A stretch of DNA of 64,000 nt, from NCBI RefSeq assembly GCF_001672975.1, contig NZ_LZKU01000135.1:17431-81430 (forward strand). The letters are read 5' to 3'. The position numbers and the translations under genes were made by a program. The DNA is from Mycobacterium sp. 1465703.0 (GTDB taxonomy: Bacteria > Actinomycetota > Actinomycetes > Mycobacteriales > Mycobacteriaceae). Under the pieces are notes generated by a model that was not told the origin of the DNA, ran no database searches, and was given only the letters and a program-made list of their open reading frames with translations. Positions 1 through 16,690 of the stretch are shown here, one piece after another (the stretch's first letter is position 1; every line of letters starts with the position of its first letter).

Positions 1-2
1 TG

Positions 3-947
3 GTTCGGAACTACGTCGCCGATTCGGCGCAGCAGTCGGCCACCGTCGACCGGTTCCTCGAGGAACTCGACGCGATGGCGCCGGCACCGGCCGACGTCCA
101 GTATCCCTTGATGGCCAAGATGCGCTCGTCGAGTCGCGTCGCACTGGGCAACTTGTCGGACAAGTTCGGCACCATCGCCAAAGACCTTGACAATAAGGGG
201 CTTTCGACCCTCTCCAGTGAACTGGTGGAGGTGGCCCAGATGCTGGACCGCGAGGTCGTCGTTACGCGGTATCTCACCGTTCCGGCCGAAGATAGCGGCC
301 CCAGGGTCCGGTTGATCGAGCGGTTGGTCTCCGGCAAGGTCGGCGACGCCACACTCGAGGTGCTGCGCACGGCGGTCTCGGAGCGTTGGTCGGCCAACTC
401 CGACCTCATCGACGCCATCGAACACGTGTCTCGGCAGGCATTGCTCGACGTCGCCGAACGTGAGGACAAAGTCGACGAGGTCGAAGAACAGCTGTTCCGA
501 TTCTCCCGCATCCTCGACGCGCAGCCCCAACTTGGCATCCTGTTGGGCGACTACGCCGTTCCGGTGGAAGGCCGAGTCGGGTTGTTGCGCAAGGTGCTTG
601 ACAGCGCAAGCGGCAAAGTCAATCCCATTGCGGCTGCGCTGCTGAGCCAGACGGTCGAACTGCTCAGGGGCGAGCCGGCCGAGGAGGCCATTCAGTTCTT
701 GGCAGAAGTCGCCGTGGCGCGCCGCGGCGAGATCGTCGCTGCGGTCGGCGCAGCGGCCGAACTCAGCGATGAGCAGCGGTCTCGTCTCACCGACGTGCTC
801 GGCCGCATCTACGGTCACCCGGTAGCGGTGCAGCTGCAGATCGATGCCGAACTACTGGGCGGCCTGCTCATCTCGGTTGGCGATGAAGTGATCGACGGGA
901 CACTCGCTTCACGCCTTGCCGCGGCCGAGGCTCAATTGCCCGACTGA
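3..947 (+). CDS. atpH: ATP synthase b-delta fusion subunit, 3' part
   Basis: This is the C-terminal 314 residues of the F1Fo ATP synthase subunit that joins F1 to the membrane stator. The frame is open to the left edge with no start, so the gene begins outside the window. The first ATG inside the frame, at 75, is internal. In mycobacteria the delta subunit is fused behind a second b-like subunit (about 445 residues in all), and the visible reading ([22 protein letters not shown] onward, then the delta domain) fits that fusion. The protein acts on the cytoplasmic face of the membrane. It lies 57 bp before atpA in the same operon. Identification is firm; the missing N-terminal part is assumed. 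Confidence 0.93.
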   Translation, partial: VRNYVADSAQQSATVDRFLEELDAMAPAPADVQYPLMAKMRSSSRVALGNLSDKFGTIAKDLDNKGLSTLSSELVEVAQMLDREVVVTRYLTVPAEDSGPRVRLIERLVSGKVGDATLEVLRTAVSERWSANSDLIDAIEHVSRQALLDVAEREDKVDEVEEQLFRFSRILDAQPQLGILLGDYAVPVEGRVGLLRKVLDSASGKVNPIAAALLSQTVELLRGEPAEEAIQFLAEVAVARRGEIVAAVGAAAELSDEQRSRLTDVLGRIYGHPVAVQLQIDAELLGGLLISVGDEVIDGTLASRLAAAEAQLPD

Positions 948-1004
948 CACAACCATTCATCACCATCACCCGCGAACCAAGATCAAGTAGGAAGACGAAA
1001 AGCC

Positions 1005-2684
<1,680 letters not shown>

Positions 2685-2690
2685 CTACCG

Positions 2691-3599
2691 ATGGCAGCAA
2701 CACTTCGCGAATTACGTGGCCGGATTCGTTCGGCCGGGTCGATCAAGAAGATCACCAAGGCCCAGGAGATGATCGCGACCTCGCGCATCGGCAAGGCACA
2801 GGCCCGGTTGGAGTCCGCACGGCCTTACGCCTTTCAGATCACCGCGATGCTCACCACCCTGTCCTCCGAGGCCGCGCTGGACCACCCGTTGCTGGTCGAG
2901 CGTGACGAGCCGAAGCGGGCCGGCATCTTGGTGGTGTCCTCGGATCGTGGCTTGTGCGGCGCGTACAACTCGAGCATCTTCCGTCGCTCCGAGGAGCTCT
3001 TCTCCCTGCTGAGGGAGGAAGGCAAGACGCCGGTCGTCTACACGGTGGGCCGAAAGGCGCTGAACTACTTCAAATTCCGCAACTGGGACATCACCGAATC
3101 GTGGACCGGCTTCTCCGAGCAACCGTCGTATGAAAACGCGGCCGAGATCGCTTCGACTCTGGTCGAGGCTTTCATGGCAGGCGCGGGCGACGACGAGTCA
3201 GAGGACGGCCAGGGCGTCGACGAGCTGCACATCGTCTACTCCGAGTTCAAGTCGATGATGTCGCAGGCCGCGGCGGCCCACCGCATCGCTCCGCTGGTCG
3301 TGGAATACGTCGAGGACACCGACGAACTCCACACGCTGTACTCGTTCGAGCCAGACGCCACAACACTTTTCGAGTCGCTGCTGCCGCGTTATGTGACGAC
3401 CCGGGTGTACGCGGCGCTGCTGGAATCGGCGGCATCGGAGCTCGCGTCGCGTCAACGGGCGATGAAGTCGGCAACCGACAACGCGGACGACCTGATCAAA
3501 GAACTCACGCTGATGGCGAACCGCGAGCGGCAGGCTCAGATCACCCAAGAGATCAGCGAAATCGTCGGTGGCGCAAACGCGCTCGCCGACGCCAAGTAG
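2691..3599 (+). CDS. atpG: ATP synthase F1 subunit gamma
   Basis: Gamma subunit (302 residues), the rotating central shaft of F1. The N-terminal helix ([29 protein letters not shown]) and the C-terminal helix ([28 protein letters not shown]) are both typical. An acidic insertion, [17 protein letters not shown] near residues 164-180, corresponds to the mycobacteria-specific gamma loop involved in coupling and a proposed drug target. It sits 6 bp after atpA and 21 bp before atpD. Confidence 0.98.
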   Translation: MAATLRELRGRIRSAGSIKKITKAQEMIATSRIGKAQARLESARPYAFQITAMLTTLSSEAALDHPLLVERDEPKRAGILVVSSDRGLCGAYNSSIFRRSEELFSLLREEGKTPVVYTVGRKALNYFKFRNWDITESWTGFSEQPSYENAAEIASTLVEAFMAGAGDDESEDGQGVDELHIVYSEFKSMMSQAAAAHRIAPLVVEYVEDTDELHTLYSFEPDATTLFESLLPRYVTTRVYAALLESAASELASRQRAMKSATDNADDLIKELTLMANRERQAQITQEISEIVGGANALADAK

Positions 3600-5087
<1,488 letters not shown>

Positions 5088-5121
5088 GGCGTGAACGAAC
5101 CGGCCCGGAAAGGCTTGTGGC

Positions 5122-5487
5122 ATGGCGGAATTGAACGTTGAGATAGTGGCCGTCGACCGAAAGATCTGGTCGGGTGAGGCAACGTTTCTGTTCACCCGCA
5201 CCACCGTCGGTGAGATCGGCATCCTGCCGCGGCACATCCCGCTGGTGGCGCAGTTGGTCGACGACGCAATGGTGCGCGTCGAGCGAGAAGGCGAAGACGA
5301 TCTGCGGATCGCGGTGGATGGCGGGTTCTTGTCTGTCACCGAAGAATCAGTGACCATCCTCGCTGAATCCGCCGAGTTCTCCTCGGAGATCGATGAGAGC
5401 GCCGCCCGAGAGGCTTCTGAGTCGGACGATCCGCGCATTGCCGCCAGAGGGCGCGCACGATTGCGCGCCGTCGGCGCGATCGACTAA
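5122..5487 (+). CDS. atpC: ATP synthase F1 subunit epsilon
   Basis: Epsilon subunit (121 residues), which contacts gamma and the c-ring and regulates ATP hydrolysis. The N-terminal beta-sandwich signature is present ([42 protein letters not shown]). The C-terminal helical part is short, as in other mycobacteria. The gene starts 34 bp after atpD with GGAAAGG upstream and is the last subunit gene of the operon; the next gene begins 6 bp later. Confidence 0.97.
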   Translation: MAELNVEIVAVDRKIWSGEATFLFTRTTVGEIGILPRHIPLVAQLVDDAMVRVEREGEDDLRIAVDGGFLSVTEESVTILAESAEFSSEIDESAAREASESDDPRIAARGRARLRAVGAID

Positions 5488-5493
5488 CCGCCG

Positions 5494-6027
5494 ATGAGCG
5501 CGCCCATGATCGGCATGGTCGTGCTCGTTGTCGTGCTGGCGAGCGCCGTCACCGGGCTGAGTTATCGGCTGTGGAAGCTGCGCCAGGGCGGCACGGCAGG
5601 GATCATGCGAGACATTCCCGCGGTCGGAGGTCACGGCTGGCGGCACGGCGTAATCCGTTACCGCGGCGGTGAAGCCGCGTTCTACCGGCTGTCCAGTCTG
5701 CGGTTGTGGCCGGACCGGCGGCTGAGCCGGCGCGGCGTAGAGATCGTGTCCAGGCGGGCACCACGCGGCGACGAGTTCGACATCATGACCGACGAGATCG
5801 TCGTCATCGAGCTGCGAGACACCACCCAGGACCGCAGGTCTGGTTACGAGATCGCCTTCGACAAGGGCGCGTTGACCGCGTTTTTGTCCTGGCTGGAATC
5901 GCGTCCGTCACCGCGCTCCCGTCGGCGCGGCCTACAGGCCGCGCCGGCCGCTAACTGGTGGCGGCGTTCTCGCCCCCCGGTTTCCAGAGCACGTCGCCGT
6001 CAGGGTTGGCTACCCGCGACAGGATGA
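5494..6027 (+). CDS. DUF2550 membrane protein (Rv1312-like)
   Basis: Protein of 177 residues beginning with one membrane segment (about residues 5-25: MIGMVVLVVVLASAVTGLSYRLW), followed by a small cytoplasmic domain. It matches the DUF2550 proteins that follow atpC in mycobacteria; no function is known. The start is 6 bp after the atpC stop, so it is probably co-transcribed with the atp operon. The ORF runs to 6027 and overlaps the 3' end of the convergent cobalamin adenosyltransferase by 77 bp. The M. tuberculosis protein is shorter (about 147 residues), so the last 30 Arg/Pro-rich residues may be a recent extension. Confidence 0.85.
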   Translation: MSAPMIGMVVLVVVLASAVTGLSYRLWKLRQGGTAGIMRDIPAVGGHGWRHGVIRYRGGEAAFYRLSSLRLWPDRRLSRRGVEIVSRRAPRGDEFDIMTDEIVVIELRDTTQDRRSGYEIAFDKGALTAFLSWLESRPSPRSRRRGLQAAPAANWWRRSRPPVSRARRRQGWLPATG

Positions 6028-6535
6028 ACAGCAGATCCGACAGGCGGTTGAGGTATTTCGCGGGCAGCACGTTGACCTGTCCGGGTGCGGCGTCGATCGC
6101 CGCCCACGCCGACCGTTCGGCTCGGCGTACCACGGTGCGGGCCACGTGCAAGTAAGCCGACAACGGCGAACCGCCGGGCAACACAAAAGAATTCAATTTC
6201 GGTAGGGACTCGTTGTATGTGTCGCACCACTTTTCGAGCCGATCGATGTAGGGCTGGGTGACTCGCAGCGGCGGATACTCGGGGTTTTCGACCACCGGGG
6301 TCGACAGGTCCGCTCCGGCGTCGAACAGGTCGTTTTGGATCTGCCGCAACACACCCATCAGCCGCTCGTCCGGCTGACCCACGGCGACGGCGACGCCGAT
6401 CGCCGAGTTGGCTTCGTCGCAATCGGCGTAGGCCACCAGGCGGGGGTCGTTTTTGGATACCCGGGAGAAATCGCTCAATCCCGTGGTGCCGTCGTCGCCG
6501 GTTCGTGTGTAAATGCGAGTCAGGTGTACTGCCAT
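5951..6535 (-). CDS. PduO-type cob(I)alamin adenosyltransferase
   Basis: This 194-residue protein transfers the adenosyl group of ATP to cob(I)alamin, making adenosylcobalamin for enzymes such as methylmalonyl-CoA mutase. The N-terminal nucleotide-binding motif RIYTRTGDDGTTGL is present. The C-terminal helix with RRAERSAW and NRLSDLLFILSR is typical of PduO enzymes. The frame is open further upstream, but the ATG at 6535 gives the family length and has a -10 element 6 nt before it. It is the Rv1314c equivalent. The insertion sequence that lies beside Rv1314c in M. tuberculosis is absent here. It may act with the methylmalonyl-CoA epimerase at 23311-23778. Confidence 0.92.
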   Translation of the reverse strand: MAVHLTRIYTRTGDDGTTGLSDFSRVSKNDPRLVAYADCDEANSAIGVAVAVGQPDERLMGVLRQIQNDLFDAGADLSTPVVENPEYPPLRVTQPYIDRLEKWCDTYNESLPKLNSFVLPGGSPLSAYLHVARTVVRRAERSAWAAIDAAPGQVNVLPAKYLNRLSDLLFILSRVANPDGDVLWKPGGENAATS

Positions 6536-6541
6536 GAGCAA

Positions 6542-6547
6542 ACCGTA
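6542..6547 (-). promoter_or_regulatory. -10 element of the adenosyltransferase gene, leaderless type
   Basis: Read on the minus strand, TACGGT stands 6 nt before the ATG at 6535 (TACGGT-TTGCTC-ATG). The TANNNT hexamer at this distance places the transcription start at or next to the A of ATG, and no ribosome binding site is seen. This suggests a leaderless mRNA. Confidence 0.55.
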
Positions 6548-6569
6548 CTCGGGTGGGTGGGTCGGCCGA

Positions 6570-6598
6570 CTGACAAGGCGATAGGGCTTCACTAGACT
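6570..6598 (+). promoter_or_regulatory. murA promoter, probably leaderless
   Basis: CTGACA at 6570-6575 and TAGACT at 6593-6598 are separated by 17 bp, a good vegetative-type promoter. The GTG start of murA begins 7 nt after the -10 box, so transcription should start at or within a base or two of the start codon. No Shine-Dalgarno sequence is visible. Confidence 0.65.
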
Positions 6599-6605
6599 GA
6601 CGCGG

Positions 6606-7859
6606 GTGGCTGAGCGATTCGTGGTGACTGGTGGCAACCGGTTGTCAGGCGAAGTCGCAGTAGGGGGCGCAAAAAACAGCGTGCTCAAGCTGATGGCCGC
6701 GGCGCTGCTGGCCGAAGGCACCAGCACGATCACCAATTGCCCCGACATCCTCGACGTACCGCTGATGGCAGAGGTGCTGCGGGGCCTGGGCGCAACGGTC
6801 GAACTGGACGGTGACGTCGCCCGGATCACCTCGCCGGATGAGCCGAAATACGATGCCGACTTCGCCGCGGTGCGGCAGTTCCGGGCGTCGGTGTGCGTGT
6901 TGGGACCGCTGGTCGGCCGGTGCAAGCGCGCCCGCGTCGCGCTCCCGGGCGGCGACGCCATCGGATCGCGTCCCCTGGACATGCATCAGGCCGGCCTGCG
7001 CCAACTCGGTGCGCAATGCAACATCGAGCACGGATGTGTGGTGGCACAGGCCGATACGTTGCGCGGCGCGGAGATTCAGTTGGAGTTCCCCTCGGTGGGA
7101 GCCACCGAGAACATTCTGATGGCCGCGGTCGTGGCCGAGGGTGTCACCACCATTCATAACGCGGCGCGCGAGCCCGATGTGGTGGATCTGTGCACGATGC
7201 TGAACCAGATGGGCGCGCAGGTCGAAGGCGCGGGTTCGCCGACGATGACCATCACCGGGGTCCCGCGGCTGCATCCGACCGAGCATCGCGTGATCGGGGA
7301 CCGCATCGTCGCCGCCACCTGGGGGATCGCCGCCGCGATAACCCGCGGAGACATCTCGGTGACCGGCGTCGACCCGGCACACCTGCAGGTGGTGCTGCAC
7401 AAGTTGCACGACGCCGGCGCGACCGTGACCCAGACGGACAACAGCTTCCGGGTGACGCAGTACGAGCGCCCGAAGGCGGTCAATGTCGCGACGCTGCCAT
7501 TCCCCGGATTCCCGACCGACCTGCAGCCGATGGCGATTGCCCTGGCGTCGATTGCCGACGGGACGTCGATGATCACCGAGAACGTTTTCGAGGCGCGCTT
7601 TCGCTTCGTTGAAGAAATGATTCGCCTTGGCGCCGATGCCCGGACCGACGGACACCATGCCGTCGTACGGGGTCTGCCGCAATTATCGAGTGCGCCGGTC
7701 TGGTGTTCGGACATCCGCGCCGGCGCCGGCCTGGTGTTGGCCGGGCTTGTCGCCGACGGAGACACCGAGGTTCACGACGTCTTCCACATCGATCGGGGCT
7801 ACCCGTTGTTCGTGGAAAACCTGGCGATTTTGGGAGCGGAGATCGAGCGGGTACAGTAA
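6606..7859 (+). CDS. murA: UDP-N-acetylglucosamine 1-carboxyvinyltransferase
   Basis: MurA (417 residues) carries out the first committed step of peptidoglycan synthesis, adding enolpyruvate from PEP to UDP-GlcNAc in the cytoplasm. The N-terminal [24 protein letters not shown] block (Lys22-Asn23) is present. The active-site loop reads [11 protein letters not shown]. Asp117 replaces the usual catalytic Cys, the known reason mycobacteria resist fosfomycin. The start is a GTG ([10 protein letters not shown]). The gene lies directly upstream of the rrn promoters, the standard arrangement for the slow-grower rrnA operon. Confidence 0.98.
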   Translation: MAERFVVTGGNRLSGEVAVGGAKNSVLKLMAAALLAEGTSTITNCPDILDVPLMAEVLRGLGATVELDGDVARITSPDEPKYDADFAAVRQFRASVCVLGPLVGRCKRARVALPGGDAIGSRPLDMHQAGLRQLGAQCNIEHGCVVAQADTLRGAEIQLEFPSVGATENILMAAVVAEGVTTIHNAAREPDVVDLCTMLNQMGAQVEGAGSPTMTITGVPRLHPTEHRVIGDRIVAATWGIAAAITRGDISVTGVDPAHLQVVLHKLHDAGATVTQTDNSFRVTQYERPKAVNVATLPFPGFPTDLQPMAIALASIADGTSMITENVFEARFRFVEEMIRLGADARTDGHHAVVRGLPQLSSAPVWCSDIRAGAGLVLAGLVADGDTEVHDVFHIDRGYPLFVENLAILGAEIERVQ

Positions 7860-7917
7860 CCAAAGTCAGTGCCCCACAAGCGCGGTCACCAACGCGAAGG
7901 TGGACGAAAGCGGGGCC

Positions 7918-7947
7918 TTGACTCCCTCGCTGGATTGGTACTAGCCT
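7918..7947 (+). promoter_or_regulatory. rrn promoter P1
   Basis: TTGACT (7918-7923), an 18-bp spacer and TAGCCT (7942-7947) begin 58 bp after the murA stop. The position matches promoter P1 of slow-grower rrnA operons. Confidence 0.75.
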
Positions 7948-7993
7948 GGCACGGCTGCTCCCGAGACGGTCTCTAGAAGATCAAAACCGGGAG

Positions 7994-8023
7994 TTGACTT
8001 ACCTGCCGGATCTGTATTAAGCT
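7994..8023 (+). promoter_or_regulatory. rrn promoter PCL1 (P3)
   Basis: TTGACT (7994-7999), an 18-bp spacer and TAAGCT (8018-8023), followed by GGCAGGGTTGCCCC. It is 76 bp downstream of P1 and strongly similar to it. It corresponds to the conserved PCL1 promoter of mycobacterial rRNA operons, with the start expected near 8030. Confidence 0.8.
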
Positions 8024-8054
8024 GGCAGGGTTGCCCCAAAACGGGCGAAACAAG

Positions 8055-8216
8055 TGTTGTTTGAGAACTCAATAGTGTGTTTGGTCTTTTTATTTTGTTG
8101 TTGTTTTTTGGCCATACTTAAACACTCCCCGTGTGTCGGTATGGCCGTTTATTTGATGCCAGTTTTTGGCGTCTTGTCAGGTATCTCTGATTTGAATTCA
8201 CCTCGTTCTGCGAGGA
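8055..8216 (+). promoter_or_regulatory. rrn leader with antitermination and processing elements
   Basis: The leader holds a boxB-like stem (TTGA-GAAC-TCAA, 8061-8072) and a boxA-like TGTTTGGT (8078-8085), which are antitermination signals. An 8-bp hairpin follows (GGCCATAC at 8110-8117 pairing with GTATGGCC at 8139-8146), and a CCTCG/CGAGG hairpin lies just before the 16S start. These are probably precursor-processing stems. No coding sequence is present in this stretch. Confidence 0.65.
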
Positions 8217-8218
8217 GA

Positions 8219-13150
<4,932 letters not shown>

Positions 13151-13224
13151 TCGCAACCACAGTCCATTCCGACGGCAATTTGCCGCGGAACACCACACCC
13201 CCCACCAAACAAATTTAAATAGAG

Positions 13225-13339
13225 TTACGGCGGCCACAGCGACAGGGAAACGCCCGGTCCCATTCCGAACCCGGAAGCTAAGCCTGTCAGCGCCGATGAT
13301 ACTGCCCACACGGGTGGAAAAGTAGGACACCGCCGAACA
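13225..13339 (+). rRNA. rrf: 5S ribosomal RNA
   Basis: 115-nt 5S gene, from TTACGGCGGCCACAGCGACA to GGACACCGCCGAACA, with the conserved CCGAACCCGGAAGCTAAGC segment. It lies about 75 bp after 23S and is the last gene of the operon. Confidence 0.97.
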
Positions 13340-13344
13340 TACAC

Positions 13345-13374
13345 AAAAACACCCCCGGCAACGGGGGTGTTTTT
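13345..13374 (+). terminator. rrn operon terminator
   Basis: A perfect 13-bp stem (AAAAACACCCCCG / CGGGGGTGTTTTT) with a GCAA loop, ending in a T-run, starts 6 bp after 5S. This is a textbook intrinsic terminator and is unusually strong for a mycobacterium. Confidence 0.93.
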
Positions 13375-13397
13375 GCATTCTCGACTATTGCATTTTT

Positions 13398-13895
13398 CTA
13401 ATCGAATAGCGTCAAGTTCGCGCTCACCGCGCTGCGCTCCAAATCGAGCAGTGTTCGCTTTCGGTTGAGTCCGCCACCGTAGCCGGTGAGGCTGCCGTTG
13501 GCGCCGATTACCCGGTGGCACGGGACGACGATGGCGATCGGGTTGTGGCCATTGGCCAGTCCCACAGCGCGCGCGGACCCCGAAGCTCCGATCTGATCGG
13601 CAATCTGTCCGTATGAGCGCGTCTCCCCATAGGGGATCGTCAGCAGCGCCTGCCAAACTCGCCGCTGGAATTCGGAGCCGTGCAGATCAAATGCGAAGTC
13701 GAAATCGATGCGCTCGCCGGCGAAATATGCGGCCAGTTGTTCGACGGCCTCGCTGAACGCCTGCGGGTTCGGCGACCAGTCGGTGCGGCTCGGTTCGTAG
13801 GTCTGGTCGACCATCCGCAGATGGGTCAACACCGAGCCGTGGCCGGCCAGGGTGAGCAGTCCGATCGGGCTGTCGATGGTGCGGTACTCGATCAT
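13398..13895 (-). CDS. ogt: methylated-DNA--protein-cysteine methyltransferase
   Basis: Ogt (165 residues) removes alkyl groups from O6-alkylguanine by irreversible transfer to its own cysteine. The active-site motif IVVPCHRVIG is present with the acceptor Cys at residue 126, and RAVGLANGHNP forms the upstream DNA-binding part. The start at 13895 (MIEYRTIDSPIG) overlaps the alkA stop by 4 nt (ATGA), so the two repair genes are translationally coupled. The ORF could extend upstream to 13982, but that part lies inside alkA and is not needed. Rv1316c equivalent. Confidence 0.96.
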   Translation of the reverse strand: MIEYRTIDSPIGLLTLAGHGSVLTHLRMVDQTYEPSRTDWSPNPQAFSEAVEQLAAYFAGERIDFDFAFDLHGSEFQRRVWQALLTIPYGETRSYGQIADQIGASGSARAVGLANGHNPIAIVVPCHRVIGANGSLTGYGGGLNRKRTLLDLERSAVSANLTLFD

Positions 13896-15379
13896 GCGAC
13901 CTCCTGTGGCGGCCAATGGTTTACCGGATGTTCGAGAGTGGTCCAAAGGTATTGCGTGGCATACGAACGCCAGGGCCGCCACCGGATGCTGCGCTCGACA
14001 AGCGCGCGTTCATCCGACGGCAGTCCCAGCTGTTTGGCGGCCAGACGCAGACCGAGGTCGCTGGCGGGAAACGCGTCGGGATCGCCGAGGCCGCGCATCG
14101 CAATCACTTCGGCGGTCCAGGGACCCACCCCGGGCAACGCGAGCAATTGGCTTCGGGCACTTTCCCAGTCGCACCCGGTGTCCAGCACGATGCTGCCGTC
14201 GGCGAGGCCGGCGACCAAGGCGCTCAGTGTCCGTTGTCGGGCCTTGGGCACCGCCAGATGAACGGGGTCGATTTCGGCGAGCTGCTCGACAGAGGGAAAT
14301 GTGTGGGTCAAGGTTTTCTCGGGGTCGTTGACCGGCTGCCCGTAGGCGGCGACCAGGCGGCCCGCATGGGTGCTCGCCGCCTTGGTAGAGACCTGCTGGC
14401 CCAGCACGGCGCGGACCGCGAGTTCGGCTTCGTCGACCGTGCGGGGGATCCGCTGTCCGGGGGCCTTGGCGACAACGGCACAGAATTCCGCGTCCGCGCT
14501 GAGCGCTTCGTCGACGGCCTGCGGGTCGGCATCGAGGTCCAGCAGCCGCCGGCAACGCGCGATAGCCGTTGTGAGATCGCGGAAGTCGTCGAGCACCAGC
14601 ACACAGCGGACATGATCGGCGGCTGGGGTCAGGCTGACGATCGCGTTGCCGAACGGCAGGCGCAGGGTGCGGCGGTACGCTCCGTCGCGGACTTCCTCGC
14701 AACCGGGCACCGTGCCCGCCGCCAGGTGACCGAACACACCGGTATAGCCGAAGGGCGTGCGTACCGGCAGCCGAAGGCACACTGTGCCAGGCGATTTCGG
14801 CTCCGGAGCGGAGCGTGTGGCTGCGCGTTGGCGCAGCGCGCTCGGCGTATTCTCGAAGACCGAACGCACGGTGTCGTTGAACTGACGGATGCTGGAAAAA
14901 CCGGCGGCGAATGCGACGTCGCCGAACGGCAGGTCAGTGGTTTCGATCAAGACACGGGCGGTCTGTGCCCGTTGTGCGCGGGCCAGCGCGAGTGGGCCCG
15001 CCCCAAGTTCGGCCTGCAACAGCCGCTCCAGCTGTCGGGCGGTGTAGCCGAGATGGGCGGCCAGGCCGCCGACACCTTCCCGGTCCACCGTGCCGTCGGC
15101 AATCAGCCGCATCGCCCGCGCCACCAGGTCTCCGCGCACGTTCCATTCCGGAGACCCGGGGGAGGCGTCGGGGCGGCACCGCTTGCACGCCCGAAAGCCG
15201 GCCCGCTGAGCGGCGGCCGCGGTCGGGTAAAACCGCACGTTACGAGCGAACGGCGGCCGCACCGGGCAGCTGGGCCGGCAGTAGATCCGGGTGGTCAGCA
15301 CCGCGGTGACAAACCAGCCGTCGAACCGGGCGTCCTTGGACTGGACGGCGCGGTAGCAGCGTTCGAAATCGTCGTGCAC
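13892..15379 (-). CDS. alkA: Ada-type regulator / AlkA DNA glycosylase fusion
   Basis: This 495-residue fusion protein combines alkylation sensing and base excision. The N-terminal Ada metal-binding domain has YCRPSCP and CKRCRP (the four zinc cysteines; the first accepts methyl phosphotriester groups). An AraC-type helix-turn-helix follows (about residues 90-180). The C-terminal AlkA glycosylase has the helix-hairpin-helix LLALPGVGPWTAEVIAMRGLGDPDAFPASD, containing the catalytic Asp. The GTG at 15379 gives a start like Rv1317c (HDDFERCYRAVQSKD); a start at 15409 would add 10 residues. It is probably self-regulated and induced by alkylation, and transcribed with ogt. Confidence 0.94.
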   Translation of the reverse strand: MHDDFERCYRAVQSKDARFDGWFVTAVLTTRIYCRPSCPVRPPFARNVRFYPTAAAAQRAGFRACKRCRPDASPGSPEWNVRGDLVARAMRLIADGTVDREGVGGLAAHLGYTARQLERLLQAELGAGPLALARAQRAQTARVLIETTDLPFGDVAFAAGFSSIRQFNDTVRSVFENTPSALRQRAATRSAPEPKSPGTVCLRLPVRTPFGYTGVFGHLAAGTVPGCEEVRDGAYRRTLRLPFGNAIVSLTPAADHVRCVLVLDDFRDLTTAIARCRRLLDLDADPQAVDEALSADAEFCAVVAKAPGQRIPRTVDEAELAVRAVLGQQVSTKAASTHAGRLVAAYGQPVNDPEKTLTHTFPSVEQLAEIDPVHLAVPKARQRTLSALVAGLADGSIVLDTGCDWESARSQLLALPGVGPWTAEVIAMRGLGDPDAFPASDLGLRLAAKQLGLPSDERALVERSIRWRPWRSYATQYLWTTLEHPVNHWPPQEVA

Positions 15380-15594
15380 GCTTCCAGCGTTACACCGAGC
15401 CACCGACAAGACTGGCGGAAAAGCGACATCGTCGTGGAATGTTCCGGTAGCTGCTTAACCGGCCTCCAGCGATCCAATCGGCTTTCTCGCCGATTCGAGG
15501 TATTTCCGACCGCTCGATGGTATTTACTGTGATCCGGCTCACTAACTTCGGTGTGGCCCGGTAGGGGTGAGTGCGTTCGGGGAAAGGCGAACCG

Positions 15595-16668
15595 ATGATG
15601 TCGCTGGCGACGTGGTGGGGCCGAGATGACCACTTCGACTGGCTGACAGGCTATTTGCAAGCACATGGCCTCAGCACTAGCACCCGCCGGGTTCTCGCGG
15701 TGGTGGGCGCCTCCTTGGTGTTGGTGCCGATCAATGTGTGGTGCGGCCCTGTCCCGTTGTATCCGCATCTGGCGTTGACGGTCTCGGTCGTGTCCGGTGT
15801 GCTGGGACTGGGCATGGCGGTGCTGTGGTTGTCCGGATGGCCCACTCGGCGGCAATCCATTTTTTTCGTGATGACCGGCTGCGTATCCATCGCCGGCGGT
15901 TGTCTGTGGCAACCCCAGCCACTCATCGGGCTGATGGCATGTTCGGCGCTGTCGGTGACCGGCGGCTACATCGCGTTCTTTCACACAGCCAGGCTGATGT
16001 CGCTGAACTTCGTGCTGGCCGGCACGATCGGGGCCTGGCAAGCGGTGCGCCTGGCCGCTGTCGGGCATACGGTGCTGGCCTTCACCGGTTACTTTCTGGT
16101 CCTGGAACTCAACGTTGTCGTTCCGCTTGCCATCCAGGTCGTGGTGCGCGCCCTGTGGGTGGACCTGCTGCGCGCCAATCGCGATCCGCTCACCGGCTTG
16201 CTGAATCGGCGAGCCTGTAACCAGGCCGTCGTCGGCCGGATGCTGGCCGGCGCCCATCACATGTTTCTGGCGGTGGCCATGGTCGATCTGGACCGCTTCA
16301 AAGAGCTCAACGACACCCGCGGGCACGCCGCCGGCGACGAGGCGCTCATCGCGGTGGCGGGCACCCTGACCACTGCATGCGGGGAGACTGCCCTGGTCGG
16401 GCGCGTCGGCGGCGAGGAGTTTCTGGTCGCTGACATCGTGACGACAGAACAGCTGACGGGCTGGGGTCGACAGCTGTGTGACGCCGTTGCCGGAATAAAC
16501 GCATCCGTGACCGCCAGCGTCGGCATCGCCACCGTGGCGTTGAGCAACATCGTCTCCGAATATGCCGAGCATGCGTTTCACCAGTTGGTCGCCCATGCCG
16601 ACACCGCGATGTATGAAGCCAAACGGTGCGGCGGCAACCGAACCCGCCATCACCAACTCGCGGTCTGA
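15595..16668 (+). CDS. membrane diguanylate cyclase (GGEEF)
   Basis: A 357-residue protein predicted to make cyclic di-GMP from two GTP. Residues 33-190 contain about six hydrophobic segments, so the sensor is membrane-embedded. The cyclase domain begins at RDPLTGLLNRRA (about 196). It has the metal/substrate segment VDLDRFKELNDTRGHAAGDEAL and the active-site GGEEF at 272-276. No RxxD inhibitory site occurs at 263-266, so product feedback at that site is not expected. The ATG at 15595 has GGAAAGGCG upstream; a GTG at 15571 is an alternative. No EAL domain is present. Nothing at this position in M. tuberculosis corresponds, so it looks like an accessory insertion. Confidence 0.88.
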   Translation: MMSLATWWGRDDHFDWLTGYLQAHGLSTSTRRVLAVVGASLVLVPINVWCGPVPLYPHLALTVSVVSGVLGLGMAVLWLSGWPTRRQSIFFVMTGCVSIAGGCLWQPQPLIGLMACSALSVTGGYIAFFHTARLMSLNFVLAGTIGAWQAVRLAAVGHTVLAFTGYFLVLELNVVVPLAIQVVVRALWVDLLRANRDPLTGLLNRRACNQAVVGRMLAGAHHMFLAVAMVDLDRFKELNDTRGHAAGDEALIAVAGTLTTACGETALVGRVGGEEFLVADIVTTEQLTGWGRQLCDAVAGINASVTASVGIATVALSNIVSEYAEHAFHQLVAHADTAMYEAKRCGGNRTRHHQLAV

Positions 16669-16690
16669 GTCATACCCGGGCGCCCACTTG

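Noticed and set aside
15476..15495. AATCGGC-TTTCTC-GCCGATT hairpin between alkA and the diguanylate cyclase
   Set aside because: The stem is only 7 bp and no T-run follows on either strand, so it is not supported as a terminator; it may be chance.
13916..15532. 538-codon plus-strand frame opposite alkA
   Set aside because: Antisense shadow of the Ada/AlkA fusion, which has all expected motifs.
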